A DNA stretch of 64,000 nucleotides from Micromonospora echinospora (GTDB lineage Bacteria; Actinomycetota; Actinomycetes; Mycobacteriales; Micromonosporaceae): assembly GCF_014203425.1 (NCBI RefSeq), contig NZ_JACHJC010000001.1:4676001-4740000 (forward strand). The letters run 5' to 3'. Positions within the stretch are counted from its first letter, which is position 1, and each line of letters opens with the position of its first letter. Below, one piece after another: positions 1-8,750 of this stretch. A program made the translations under genes and the position numbers. Under the pieces are notes generated by a model. That model saw nothing but the letters and a program-made list of their open reading frames with translations, was not told the origin of the DNA and searched no databases.

Positions 1-720
1 GGCGAGCCAGTCGACGTGCTGTCGGCGGGCCATCCGTACCGCGGTCACCGCCTCCGGCGCGGCGGCGACGACCAGGCAGGGCAGCAGCAGCGGGTGGATG
101 ATCGTCACCGCGGTAGCCGTGGCGATCACGCCGACCACACCGGTGACCAGGTTGACCGTGTCGTTGACCAGGGAGCCCGCCTCGGCAAGCCCTCGGTCGC
201 GGGCGCGGTCCATCTCCTCGGCGAAGCCGGCGTCGTCGAAGGCCGCCAGTTCCACAGCGGACGTCGTCTCGAACAGCCGCCGCTCCACCGTGAAGTTGAT
301 CCGCGGTACGAGCCGGGCCTGCGCCCATCCGGCGGCGATGGTCAGCGCTCCCCGCCCGGCCACGGCGGCCGCCGCCACCGCCAGGGCGGGCAGCGCGGCC
401 CGGATCCGGTCCGGTGTCGGGCCCGCCGCGAACAACTGGTGGAGTACCCCGGTGGTGGCGAGCAGGCCCAGCGTGGTGAGGACACCGGCGGCGACGTTGA
501 GGCCCAGCGAGGCGGCGGTGTCGCGGCGGCTGGTCGCCCAGGCGAGGCTGATGGCCTCGCGGATCAGCGCGGGCAACCGGCGCGCCACCGACCAGAACCC
601 GGTGTGGGCAAGTTCGGTGGCCCGGTGCATCCAGTGCGGATCGACGAGCTCGGGCAGGGTCGTCTCCCCTGCCGGCTCCTCCGGGTCGGACGGCGGACGA
701 GGACGGATCACCCCGGCCAT
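1..720 (-). CDS. ABC exporter, permease half (N-terminal part, cut by window edge)
   Basis: Reading the minus strand from the ATG at 720 gives 240 open codons up to the first base of the window. After about 65 soluble residues come hydrophobic segments near residues 70-95, 105-130 and 200-235. Between them lies a stretch (about 155-190) rich in acidic and Arg residues that resembles the coupling region of fused permease-ATPase exporters. The nucleotide-binding domain is outside the window, so the substrate and the exporter class are inferred only from this transmembrane part. It is transcribed divergently from pgi; the 247 bases between them hold no element I can name. Confidence 0.65.
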   Translation of the reverse strand, partial: MAGVIRPRPPSDPEEPAGETTLPELVDPHWMHRATELAHTGFWSVARRLPALIREAISLAWATSRRDTAASLGLNVAAGVLTTLGLLATTGVLHQLFAAGPTPDRIRAALPALAVAAAAVAGRGALTIAAGWAQARLVPRINFTVERRLFETTSAVELAAFDDAGFAEEMDRARDRGLAEAGSLVNDTVNLVTGVVGVIATATAVTIIHPLLLPCLVVAAAPEAVTAVRMARRQHVDWLA

Positions 721-967
721 GGCACCCCCTCGACGCGTTCGGGCAGCAACGCTGGATACTACGGTCCGCTATCGAAGGATGTCATTGCGTGACCGGCGTG
801 TCGTACAGACGTCCCAACGGCGTGTCCGAGGGCGGCGGACGGAAAGAACCGCCCGCACGGTGGTCGCCGCCGGGTCGCGTCGCGCGCGGCCGGTCCGGGT
901 GGCAGGCTTGTGGGGTTCGCCGGCGCAGGCCGGCCGACCACCCGTCGTGAAGGAGAAGATCGACCCG

Positions 968-2602
968 ATGGCTGTGGACGTCACCACCACGGACGAATGG
1001 CAGGCGCTGCGCAAGCACGCCGAGGCGATGCGCGGCACGCACCTGCGTGACCTGTTCGCCGCCGACGGGCAGCGGGGTGAGCGGCTCACCGGTGAGGTCG
1101 CCGACCTGCACGTGGACTACAGCAAGAACCTGGTCACCGACGAGACGATCGCGCTGCTGGGCGCGCTCGCCGAGCGGGTCGGGCTGGCCGACCGGATCGC
1201 GGCCATGTTCGCCGGGCAGCACATCAACGTCACCGAGGACCGGGCCGTGCTGCACACCGCGCTGCGCCTGCCCGCGGACGCCTCGCTCACCGTGGACGGC
1301 CAGGACGTGGTCGCCGACGTGCACGCCGTGCTGGACCGCATGTCGGCGTTCGCGCAGCGGGTGCGCTCCGGCTCGTGGCGGGGCCACACCGGCGAGCGGA
1401 TCACCACTGTGGTGAACATCGGCATCGGCGGGTCGGACCTCGGGCCGGTGATGGCGTACGAGGCGCTGAAGGCGTACCGGGACGCTGGCATCAGCTGCCG
1501 GTTCGTATCCAACATCGACCCGACCGACATCCACGACAAGACCGCCGACCTGGACCCGGCGAGCACGCTGTTCGTGGTGGTCTCCAAGACGTTCTCCACC
1601 CAGGAGACGCTCGCCAACGCCGACCAGGCGCGGCGCTGGCTGCTCGCCGGGCTGGACGCGGACGACGACGCGGTGGCCCGGCACTTCGTCGCGGTCAGCA
1701 CCAACGAGCAGCGGGTCCGGGACTTCGGCATCGACCCGGAGAACATGTTCGGCTTCTGGGACTGGGTGGGCGGACGCTACTCGCTGCCGTCGGCGGTCGG
1801 CCTGTCGGTGATGCTGGCGATCGGGCCGGACCGCTTCCGCGAGATGCTGGCCGGCTACCACGCTGTCGACGAGCACTTCCGGTCCGCCCCGGTGGAGCGC
1901 AACGTGCCGGCGCTGCTCGGCCTGCTCAACGTCTGGTACACCGACTTCCTCGGCGCGGAGACCCACGCGGTGCTGCCCTACTCGCAGTACCTGCACCGGT
2001 TCCCCGCCTACCTGCAGCAGCTCACCATGGAGAGCAACGGCAAGTCGGTACGCGTCGACGGCTCGCCGGTGACGTACCCGACCGGGGAGATCTTCTGGGG
2101 TGAGCCGGGCACCAACGGCCAGCACGCCTTCTACCAGCTCATCCACCAGGGCACCCGGCTGGTCCCGGCGGACTTCATCGCGTTCAGCCGGCCCAACCAC
2201 GACCTGGGCGACATGCACGACCTGTTCATGTCGAACTTCTTCGCCCAGACCGCCGCGCTGGCGTTCGGGCGGACCCGGGAGCAGGTGGAGGCCGAGGGCA
2301 CCGCGCCCGAGGTGGTGGCGCACCGGGTGATGGCGGGCAACCACCCGACCACGTCGATCCTGGCGCCGAAGCTCACTCCGTCGACGCTGGGCCAGCTGGT
2401 CGCGCTCTACGAGCACATCACGTTCACCGAGGCCGCGATCTGGGACATCAACGCCTTCGACCAGTGGGGTGTGGAGCTGGGCAAGGTGATGGCCAACGAG
2501 CTCGCGCCGAAGCTCACCGGGCCGGACCCGGACCTGGCCGACGTGGACACCTCGACCGCCGAGCTGATCCGCCGCTACCGGGCCGAGCGCGGCCGGAGCT
2601 GA
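968..2602 (+). CDS. pgi: Glucose-6-phosphate isomerase
   Basis: Cytosolic enzyme interconverting glucose 6-phosphate and fructose 6-phosphate. The 544-residue product has the family's usual length. Visible signatures are GIGGSDLGP (about 150), [13 protein letters not shown] (about 205), [11 protein letters not shown] (about 267), [12 protein letters not shown] with the catalytic Glu (about 376), the following HQGT, and the C-terminal [16 protein letters not shown] with the conserved Lys (about 490). The reading frame stays open far upstream, but only the ATG at 968 has a good ribosome site (GGAG about 12 bases ahead) and gives a normal N-terminus. It is monocistronic and ends in a strong hairpin shared with the convergent gene. 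Confidence 0.97.
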   Translation: MAVDVTTTDEWQALRKHAEAMRGTHLRDLFAADGQRGERLTGEVADLHVDYSKNLVTDETIALLGALAERVGLADRIAAMFAGQHINVTEDRAVLHTALRLPADASLTVDGQDVVADVHAVLDRMSAFAQRVRSGSWRGHTGERITTVVNIGIGGSDLGPVMAYEALKAYRDAGISCRFVSNIDPTDIHDKTADLDPASTLFVVVSKTFSTQETLANADQARRWLLAGLDADDDAVARHFVAVSTNEQRVRDFGIDPENMFGFWDWVGGRYSLPSAVGLSVMLAIGPDRFREMLAGYHAVDEHFRSAPVERNVPALLGLLNVWYTDFLGAETHAVLPYSQYLHRFPAYLQQLTMESNGKSVRVDGSPVTYPTGEIFWGEPGTNGQHAFYQLIHQGTRLVPADFIAFSRPNHDLGDMHDLFMSNFFAQTAALAFGRTREQVEAEGTAPEVVAHRVMAGNHPTTSILAPKLTPSTLGQLVALYEHITFTEAAIWDINAFDQWGVELGKVMANELAPKLTGPDPDLADVDTSTAELIRRYRAERGRS

Positions 2603-2609
2603 CCGCGTG

Positions 2610-2648
2610 CCCGTGGCGTCCCGCGCGTACCGGGCGGGACGCCACGGG
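2610..2648. terminator. Bidirectional hairpin terminator after pgi
   Basis: Perfect 15-bp stem (2610-2624 pairs with 2634-2648) with a 9-base loop, placed between the convergent stop codons of pgi and the Phd-like gene. It has no U-tract, as is usual for actinomycete terminators. Confidence 0.8.
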
Positions 2649-3059
2649 TCAGCGGCGCAGCAGGTCGGCGTGCGCGGCGCGCAGCCGGATCAGCCCCGGG
2701 TCACCGGCCGGGGCACGGCGGTCCAGCTCGGCCCACGCCTCGGCCAGCGCGTCGGCGAGCGCCCGCAGCTCGGCGGCGTGCCGCCGGCCGGACTGCTGGT
2801 GCAGCTCCTCCAGGCGACGGGCCCAGCCGGCGCTGATCGCGGCCACGCGGTCGGCGTCGGCGCGCGCCTGGGCCCCGGTGCGGGCGGCCGGCGCGGGCAC
2901 GATCGCGGCGATCGGGCGGGGATCGCCGTCGCGGGTGACGAGGGTGACGGTGTCGGTCAGCTCGGCCAGGGAGACGAGCTGGGTGAGCCGGGTGCGGACC
3001 TCGCGCAGCGGCAGGGCGCGCGGCTGCGGGGACCGGTCGGCCAGTGCGGGGACAGCCAT
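2649..3059 (-). CDS. Phd/YefM-type antitoxin-like protein, no toxin partner
   Basis: 136 residues. The first 50 (LREVRTRLTQLVSLAELTD, then VTLVTRDGDPRPIAAIVP) match the Phd/YefM DNA-binding fold, in which the N-terminal dimer binds the operator. The rest is helical, rich in Ala and Arg, and could be a toxin-binding or coiled region. No RelE, Doc or Fic-type toxin is adjacent: the next gene on the same strand is a GNAT acetyltransferase 39 bases upstream. The ATG at 3059 was chosen because it begins the recognisable domain; a GTG lies two codons earlier and neither has a clear ribosome site. It may be a stand-alone regulator. Confidence 0.7.
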   Translation of the reverse strand: MAVPALADRSPQPRALPLREVRTRLTQLVSLAELTDTVTLVTRDGDPRPIAAIVPAPAARTGAQARADADRVAAISAGWARRLEELHQQSGRRHAAELRALADALAEAWAELDRRAPAGDPGLIRLRAAHADLLRR

Positions 3060-3097
3060 GGACACATGTTCACGTCCGGGTACGACAGTTTCAGCGG

Positions 3098-3640
3098 TCA
3101 GGCCGTCCACTCCGGCGCCAGCACCGACCAGACCTCCATGTCGGCGCGGCCCTCCGGCGTCGCGGCGGCCCCGCGCAGGACGCCGTCGCGGCTCATGCCG
3201 AGCCGCCGGGCGACGGCGATGCTGCGGTCGTTGCCGGCCTTCGTGACCCACTCGACGCGGTGGATGCCACGCTCCCGCACCGCCCAGTCGATGACGAAGC
3301 GGGCGGCGCGGGTGACCAGGCCCTGCCCCTCGGCGCCCGGTTCCAGCCAGCAGCCCGCCTCGCACACCCCGCGCGCGGTGCTCAGCGACACGAACAGCAC
3401 GCCGCCGACGAGCGTGCCGCGCTGCCAGATGCCCCAGAGGCCGCCGTCGTCGCGGGCCCACCGGTCGGCGTACGCCTGCAGTACCTTGCGGGCCGACTCG
3501 GCGTCGGTGGCGACGAAGGACGCGCCGACCCACGGCGAGATGTGCTCGCGGCAGCGGTCGAGGTTGGCCAGGAACTCGTCGGCGTGCCAGGGCGACAGTG
3601 GACGCAGCTCGGCGTCGTCGGTGAGGGCGTGGGCGAACAT
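3098..3640 (-). CDS. GNAT N-acetyltransferase, RimJ/RimL type
   Basis: 180 residues with the RimJ/RimL layout: N-terminal ELRPLSPWHADEFLANLDRCREH, a central beta strand GLWGIWQRGTLVGGVLF, the acetyl-CoA loop region EPGAEGQGLVTRAARFVIDWA (about 103-123), and the C-terminal VTKAGNDRSIAVARRLGM found in enzymes that acetylate protein N-termini or small amines. The substrate cannot be read from sequence. It sits upstream of the Phd-like gene on the same strand and diverges from the SWIM gene across 59 bases. No ribosome site is visible, so translation may be leaderless. Confidence 0.85.
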   Translation of the reverse strand: MFAHALTDDAELRPLSPWHADEFLANLDRCREHISPWVGASFVATDAESARKVLQAYADRWARDDGGLWGIWQRGTLVGGVLFVSLSTARGVCEAGCWLEPGAEGQGLVTRAARFVIDWAVRERGIHRVEWVTKAGNDRSIAVARRLGMSRDGVLRGAAATPEGRADMEVWSVLAPEWTA

Positions 3641-3699
3641 CCGAGGAAGCTAGCAGGACCGTCGCGCTTTTGTCGGTCGGTCCCTCTACGGTCTGCGCC

Positions 3700-5034
3700 G
3701 TGAACGCCGTTCAGACGTACCGATACCTCCAGCCGTCCGCGCTGCGCACCGCCGGTCTCGATCTGCAGACCTGCGGCGGCCCGGCGGCCAACCCGCGCTT
3801 CTTCGCCGGGTTCCTCACCGCCCCGGCCGCGGCGGCGGCCGGGCTGCTCGCCGTCGCCGAGGTGGCCCGCACCCGCTACCACCAGCCGGTCAACCCGGCC
3901 AGCCTGGATCCGGTGGTGACCGGCAGCCGGGGCCGCCTGCGGTTCGAGTCGTTCTCCGGCTGCTGCGGGGTGTACGCGCGGATGGACGTGCTGCCGGCCG
4001 GGCTGGACGGGGAGATCAGCGGCCACGGCACCACGAACGTGGACGTGAACCCGCCGCTGCGGGAGGCGCTGGCCCGGGTGGGCGGCATCGAGCCGCTGCA
4101 CGTGGCGGTCGGCCCGGACGACCTGACGGTCTCCACCATGGACGGCTGCGTGGTCGAGCGGAAGGTGCCGCTGCCCGGCCGCTGGCTGCGCGGCTTCGCC
4201 GAGGTGCACGTGCTCACCGCCGGCTTCGAGCCACGCGCCGAGATCCCGGCGACGGAGGCGGCGGCGTTCCTGCGCCGGCTGCCCGCCGCGAACGACCGCA
4301 GCGTGCTGTGGGCGGTGCCCGCCGGGCGTACGCTGCGGCTGACCTCCCGCCCGGCGCCGGGCGCGGTCTGCCTGGCCGGCGCGGGCCGGCTCGCGGCGCT
4401 GCGCGGCGTGCTGCGGCACGCGCGCACGCTGCGGGTGTACGGCCCGGCGGCGCGGACCGGCTCCCCCGCCGTGCCGAGCACGTGGGAGCTGGACACCGGG
4501 GCGCTGCGGGTGTCGCTGACGCTGTCCCCCGAGCCGTATCGGGGGTTCTCCGGTGAGGGCGCGGCGCTGGCGGCGCTCGCCGGTGACGACGTGGTCGACG
4601 ACGCGGAACTGGTGGGCGCGCTGCTCAACTGGGATCCGACGATCGACGTGGCCGCGCTGGCCGACGCCGCCGCGCTGCCCGACGAGCGGGTGCGTGCCGC
4701 GCTCGCCCAGCTGGGCACCGCCGGGCGGGTCGGGTACGACGTGGCGGACGGGGCGTACTTCCACCGGGTGATGCCCTACGACGCGGGCCGCGCGGAACGG
4801 GACAACCCGCGCCTGCTCGGGGCGCGGGCGCTGGTCGAGCGCGGCGCCGTCGAGCGCGACGGCGAGGACGCGACGGTACGCACCGACGCCGAGGTCTACC
4901 GGGTACGCCGCCACCCGGACGGCGCGTACTCCTGCACCTGCCGCTGGTGGGCGCGGCACCGCGGGCAGCGAGGGCCGTGCCGGCACGCGCTGGCCGTGTC
5001 GATGGTCGCGGCGCCGGTGGAGGCGCTGTCGTGA
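3700..5034 (+). CDS. SWIM zinc-finger protein
   Basis: 444 residues from the GTG at 3700; a TTG ten codons earlier is less likely. The C-terminus carries a SWIM finger, CxCxnCxH, visible as SCTCRWWARHRGQRGPCRH (about residues 410-430). This module is used for DNA or protein contacts in actinobacterial proteins of unknown function. Around 300-360 the acidic segment DDVVDDAELVGALLNWDPTIDVAALADAAALPDERV followed by ALAQLGTAGRVGYDVAD resembles a winged-helix subdomain (inference). The TGA overlaps the GTG of the next gene by four bases, so the two proteins are probably made together and act in one complex. Confidence 0.8.
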   Translation: MNAVQTYRYLQPSALRTAGLDLQTCGGPAANPRFFAGFLTAPAAAAAGLLAVAEVARTRYHQPVNPASLDPVVTGSRGRLRFESFSGCCGVYARMDVLPAGLDGEISGHGTTNVDVNPPLREALARVGGIEPLHVAVGPDDLTVSTMDGCVVERKVPLPGRWLRGFAEVHVLTAGFEPRAEIPATEAAAFLRRLPAANDRSVLWAVPAGRTLRLTSRPAPGAVCLAGAGRLAALRGVLRHARTLRVYGPAARTGSPAVPSTWELDTGALRVSLTLSPEPYRGFSGEGAALAALAGDDVVDDAELVGALLNWDPTIDVAALADAAALPDERVRAALAQLGTAGRVGYDVADGAYFHRVMPYDAGRAERDNPRLLGARALVERGAVERDGEDATVRTDAEVYRVRRHPDGAYSCTCRWWARHRGQRGPCRHALAVSMVAAPVEALS

Positions 5035-7556
5035 CCGGCTTCGTCGAGGCGGTGATCAGCGGCGGGATGTCCGAGGTCCGGTCGGCCCTGGCCGGGTTGG
5101 ACGAGCCGGCCCGGCGGGCGCTCGGCGACGAACTGGTCGCCGAGGTGCGCCGCAGGCGGGACGCCTGGTGGTGGCAGGGCGAGGCGGCGACGCTGGCGGT
5201 GGCCGCGGTGGGGACGCTGAGCACGCCGACGAAGGTGGCCGCGCTGCTCGGCCGCCGCTCGGTCTGGCTGAGCGGCGTCGACGCCGCGCCGGTGGTCGAC
5301 GTCGCCCGGGAACGCGGGGTGACCTGGCTGGCCGACGTGGCGTACAAGCTGGCCGACCGGCTGCCCCGGGACCGGATGGTCGCGGGCTGGCGGTTCGTCG
5401 CCGGTCTCCTGCTGGCGGAGAAGGCGCCGCCGCCGACCGGGGACGACTTCGTGCGTGGCTGGGCCGCGGCGCAGGGCTGGCCGGCCCCGCGCGGGACGCG
5501 CCTGCCGACCGTGGACCGGCTACGCGCGGACCCGTTCCTTGACGCGCTGCTGCCGCGCCTGTTCGAGGTGGACAGCGTGGGTACCGAACTGGCCCGCGGC
5601 GACGGCGCGGGCACGGACTCGCATGCGCTGCCCCGGGCGCTGGCGGCGCTGGCGGCGGAGGGCCGGCTCGACCGGGCGGTCCTGCTCAACGGCGTGCTCG
5701 GCCGGCTGCTGCGCGGCGACCGGCCGGGCGCGCTGCGCCCGTTCCTGGCGCTGCACGACCTGCTCGCGCCGGCCCCGGACGAGGTGGCGGTGCGGTCGAA
5801 CGCCTATCTGCGGCTGCTCACCGACGGGCCGGGACCGGTGGCCCGCGCCGCGCAGCGGACGCTCCGGGAGGCCGGCGACGCCGCCGAGCCGGAGGCGTTG
5901 TGGGAGGCCGCCCGGACGGTCCTGGCCCGGCCGGAGAAGGCGCTGGTCCGGGCGCAGGTGTCCTGGCTCGACCGGCTGGCCCGGCAGCACCCGGATCAGG
6001 CCGCGGAGATCGGCGCGGTGCTCGCCGTGGCGGCCGACCACCCGGACGCCGGCCTGCGCGAGCGCGCGCTGACGCTGGCGCAGCGCCACGGTCACCGGCC
6101 GGTGGCCGTGGCCACAGTGGTCGAGGCCCGCGACGACCTGCCGCCACCACTGCCGGCAGCGGCCGCGCCGCCGCCTATCGACGACGTGGACGAACTGGTG
6201 GAGGAGGTCGCCGCGGCCCTGCGCGGGCAGTGGCCGACAGCGGTTCTCGAACGGGTCGTGGACGGCCTGGTGCGGCTGGGCACCCGCGAGCGCGACCGGG
6301 TCGCGGCGGCGCTGGGCCCGGTGCTGCGCCGAGCGCAGGTGACCGAGTACCACCAGACCTGGGCCCGGTTCCTCCCCGCTGCGCAGGTGAACGGGTTGCT
6401 GCTGGCCGCCGCCGGGATCGGGGACGCCACGCGCCGCCGGGACCACTGGGCCTCGGTGCTGGCGACGTCCCGGTCCGCCGAGGCGGCATCCGGGCGTCCC
6501 GCACCGATGTGGCTCTACCGCCTGCGCCTGGCCGAGGCCGGGCAGCGGCTGGATGGTCACGACGATCCCGGGCTGTTGTCCGCGCCCACCTCGGCCACCG
6601 GGGCGATCGAGCCGCAGGTGCTCTACGAGCGGCTGGCGGCGCTCGGCGCCCGGCCGTACTGGCAGTGGGACTGCGGGCAGGCGTTCCTGCGCCTGCCGGC
6701 CGACGTCGACGAGCCGCTGGCGGCACGCGCGGAAGCGCTCGGCACGACGGCCGGGATCGAACTGGCGGCCTGGCTGCGCGGCGAGATCGTGCCGGTGCCG
6801 GCGCAGGAGGTGGTGACGGTGGGCCGGCGGGAACGGTCCCGCGGACACGACTGGATCTACGACTCGCTGCCGGAACGACGCCGGCTGGTCGCGCTCACCC
6901 CGTCGGCCGACGTGGACGACCGGTTCGGCCTGATCACCCTGACGCCCCCGACGATCGGCACCCGGATGTTCGGTGCCGGCGACCTGTGGCCGGCCGTGCT
7001 GCCCGGGCACCGGGGCGTGGTCGCCGCCCAGGTACTCCCCGAACTGGCCATGGCCGCACAGGAGGATCTCGGCGGACGAGGGCCGGTGCTGCTGGCGCTC
7101 GCCGAGTGCACAGGCGCGGGCGGGCCGGCGCTGGACCTGGCCGTGGCGTACGGGCTGTGTGCCCGGCACGAGGCGGACCGGGTCGCCGCGCTCGACGCCC
7201 TACTGCTGCTGGCCGCCGCCGGTGACCTGGACGCCCCGGCGGTCGGCGGGCACCTGGGCGAGATCGGAGCGCAGGGACAGGTGATCCTCACCCGGGCCGT
7301 CACGCCGCTGCGGGACGCGCTGGCGGCGGGCGCCCGGCTGAGCGTCTGGCGGCTGCTCGCCGCGGCGTTGCCGCCGCTGCTGGCCGGGCCGACGCCACCC
7401 CGGGGCACGCCGGACCTGCTCGCGCTGGCGGCGGAGGCGGCGACCGCGACGGGGATCCGGATCGAGGTGCCCGGACTGGCCGACGTGGTGGCCCGGGGCG
7501 GCGGCAGCCGGCTGGTCGCCGAGGCCCGCCGGCTCGCCGGCGTCCTGGCCGTCTGA
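5031..7556 (+). CDS. Large alpha-helical partner of the SWIM protein (DUF6493-like)
   Basis: 841 residues from a GTG overlapping the SWIM stop. No catalytic motif, signal or membrane segment is visible. The sequence is mostly amphipathic helices with repeated patterns such as LLRGDRPGALRPFLALHDLLAP and LARPEKALVRAQVSWLDRLARQHPDQAA, which suggests an alpha-solenoid (HEAT-like) scaffold. I associate SWIM-linked proteins of this kind with DUF6493, but that name is from memory and should be tested. A short bipartite region near residues 595-650 (RRERSRGHDWIYDSLPERR) is the best-defined motif. Function unknown; the coupling to the SWIM protein is its main clue. Confidence 0.65.
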   Translation: MTGFVEAVISGGMSEVRSALAGLDEPARRALGDELVAEVRRRRDAWWWQGEAATLAVAAVGTLSTPTKVAALLGRRSVWLSGVDAAPVVDVARERGVTWLADVAYKLADRLPRDRMVAGWRFVAGLLLAEKAPPPTGDDFVRGWAAAQGWPAPRGTRLPTVDRLRADPFLDALLPRLFEVDSVGTELARGDGAGTDSHALPRALAALAAEGRLDRAVLLNGVLGRLLRGDRPGALRPFLALHDLLAPAPDEVAVRSNAYLRLLTDGPGPVARAAQRTLREAGDAAEPEALWEAARTVLARPEKALVRAQVSWLDRLARQHPDQAAEIGAVLAVAADHPDAGLRERALTLAQRHGHRPVAVATVVEARDDLPPPLPAAAAPPPIDDVDELVEEVAAALRGQWPTAVLERVVDGLVRLGTRERDRVAAALGPVLRRAQVTEYHQTWARFLPAAQVNGLLLAAAGIGDATRRRDHWASVLATSRSAEAASGRPAPMWLYRLRLAEAGQRLDGHDDPGLLSAPTSATGAIEPQVLYERLAALGARPYWQWDCGQAFLRLPADVDEPLAARAEALGTTAGIELAAWLRGEIVPVPAQEVVTVGRRERSRGHDWIYDSLPERRRLVALTPSADVDDRFGLITLTPPTIGTRMFGAGDLWPAVLPGHRGVVAAQVLPELAMAAQEDLGGRGPVLLALAECTGAGGPALDLAVAYGLCARHEADRVAALDALLLLAAAGDLDAPAVGGHLGEIGAQGQVILTRAVTPLRDALAAGARLSVWRLLAAALPPLLAGPTPPRGTPDLLALAAEAATATGIRIEVPGLADVVARGGGSRLVAEARRLAGVLAV

Positions 7557-7585
7557 ACCGGCGCCTCGCCACCCAGGCGGGCTGC

Positions 7586-7613
7586 GGGCCGGCGTGCGGA
7601 CGTGCGCCGGCCC
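7586..7613. terminator. Hairpin after the SWIM operon
   Basis: 9-bp GC stem (7586-7594 with 7605-7613) and a 10-base loop, 30 bases past the stop of the large partner gene and before the convergent DUF4383 gene. Confidence 0.55.
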
Positions 7614-7617
7614 GGCC

Positions 7618-7690
7618 GTCAGGCACGGCACCCCAGCCCGGCTGTCAGGCGCGGCGCGCCGGGGCGGGTTGTCAGGCGCGGCGCGCCGGG
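7618..7690. repeat. Three degenerate tandem copies of a 26-27 bp unit
   Basis: The word GTCAGGCGCGGCGCGCCGGG occurs exactly at 7644-7663 and 7671-7690, and a diverged copy (GTCAGGCACGGCACC) starts at 7618. The last copy is the 3' end of the DUF4383 gene, including its stop, so the unit looks like repeated duplication of that gene's tail into the intergenic space. Confidence 0.7.
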
Positions 7691-8124
7691 CGGCGGGTGA
7701 GCGCCACCCCGAGGGCGATCATGCCGACGCCGAGGAACAGGTGCAGCCAGTTGTCGGCGCCGTTGAGCGGCACGAAGTTGGCGCCGCTGTCGTGGTCGAT
7801 CACCAGGCCGTAGAGCCAGAGCACCAGGTAGATGGCGCCGCCGCCGATCAGGTACGCCCGGGCGCCGGAGACCGTCCGGGACAGCGCCAGCCCGGCGACG
7901 CCGAAGAGCAGGTGCACGATGTTGTGCAGGACCGACACCTGGAAAAGGCCCAGCAGCTTCGCCCGGGACTCGTGCCCGGCGAACATCATCGTGTCGTAGT
8001 TCGTGGTGATGCCGGGGATGAACCCCAGCACGCCCACCACCAGGAAGACGATGCCGACCACCTGGGCGGCCCGGCGTACCGGGGACGCGGGGGCGGTACG
8101 GGCGACGCGGGAAGAACCGGCCAT
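7672..8124 (-). CDS. DUF4383 membrane protein
   Basis: 150 residues with four hydrophobic segments (about 18-38, 60-80, 88-108 and 120-140) and the family pattern: GIVFLVVGVLGFIPGITT near the start, then LGLFQVSVLHNIVHLLFGVAGLAL, then NWLHLFLGVGMIALG. DUF4383 proteins are small actinobacterial membrane proteins of unknown role. The ATG at 8124 is chosen because GGAGG lies 8 bases before it; a GTG at 8133 overlaps that ribosome site. The basic tail RRPARRA is encoded by the tandem-repeat unit described at 7618-7690. Confidence 0.85.
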   Translation of the reverse strand: MAGSSRVARTAPASPVRRAAQVVGIVFLVVGVLGFIPGITTNYDTMMFAGHESRAKLLGLFQVSVLHNIVHLLFGVAGLALSRTVSGARAYLIGGGAIYLVLWLYGLVIDHDSGANFVPLNGADNWLHLFLGVGMIALGVALTRRPARRA

Positions 8125-8203
8125 GACTGACACCTCCGTTGGCGAAGTCTTCCGCGCTGACGGCGGCCGGCGAGCGGAATCCGTCCGGATCCCCGGATCG
8201 AGA

Positions 8204-8656
8204 TCAGCGGTTCAGCCGGGCGGGCAGGTATCCGCGCAGCGCCTCGAACTGCGCCACTGTCAGGTACGAGGGATTCGCCGCCTGCGGCTGCCGGAGCACC
8301 TCGGCACCGGCCAGCCGCGGGTCGGCGCGCAGCACCTCGCGGCGTACCCGCAGCGGCTCGTCCAGGATCGTCAGGTCCAGCGGCGCGGTCCACGCCTCGC
8401 CCGGCGCGCCCGGCTGCGGCGCAGCGGCGATCCGCCCGACGCCCCAGACGCCGTACGGCGCCCGGCCTTTGCTGCCGCTGGCCCAGAACACCACCGGCTG
8501 GCCGGCGCGCATCAGGCGTACCCGGTAGCCGGGGCGCACGCACCAGCCGGTGACTCGCGGGTCGGCGGCGAAGCGGGCCGCCAGGTCCACCGCGTCCGCG
8601 TTGCCCTTGATCAGCCAGGCGCCGAGGTCGTCGACTGTCACCCGCCGGTCGCTCAT
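8204..8656 (-). CDS. EVE-domain (PUA-like) protein
   Basis: 150 residues. AWLIKGN at the start, WCVRPGYRVRLMRAGQPVVFWASG in the middle, GVWGVGRI and the C-terminal LRQPQAANPSYLTVAQFEAL fit the EVE fold, a PUA/YTH-like pocket thought to read modified bases in DNA or RNA. EVE proteins are often linked to defence against modified phage DNA, but there is no nuclease or other defence gene next to this one. It stands alone between a GGGGC microsatellite and the DUF4383 gene, on the same strand as both neighbours. Confidence 0.8.
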   Translation of the reverse strand: MSDRRVTVDDLGAWLIKGNADAVDLAARFAADPRVTGWCVRPGYRVRLMRAGQPVVFWASGSKGRAPYGVWGVGRIAAAPQPGAPGEAWTAPLDLTILDEPLRVRREVLRADPRLAGAEVLRQPQAANPSYLTVAQFEALRGYLPARLNR

Positions 8657-8718
8657 CCGCCCATTCTGCGGTCCGCCCGGGCGTGGCGCCGGACGACGGC
8701 GGCGGGGCGGGCCGGGCC

Positions 8719-8748
8719 GGGGCGGGGCGGGGCGGGGCGGGGCGGGGC
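8719..8748. repeat. GGGGC pentanucleotide microsatellite (six copies)
   Basis: Six uninterrupted GGGGC units on the plus strand immediately beyond the stop of the mannosyltransferase gene, preceded by related G-runs from 8699. Runs of four G at 5-base spacing can form a G-quadruplex in plus-strand DNA; the minus-strand transcript would be C-rich. Confidence 0.85.
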
Positions 8749-8750
8749 GG

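Noticed and set aside
98..967. Long open plus-strand frame running into pgi
   Set aside because: It is the antisense of the ABC exporter gene and lacks a ribosome site; the protein similarity begins only at the ATG at 968.
5031..7556. Numerous long minus-strand frames opposite the large SWIM partner
   Set aside because: They are third-position GC shadows with Arg/Pro/Gly-rich composition and no ribosome sites.
8204..8656. EVE gene as part of a phage-defence island
   Set aside because: Neighbours are a mannosyltransferase and a DUF4383 protein; no nuclease, helicase or methylation genes adjoin it.
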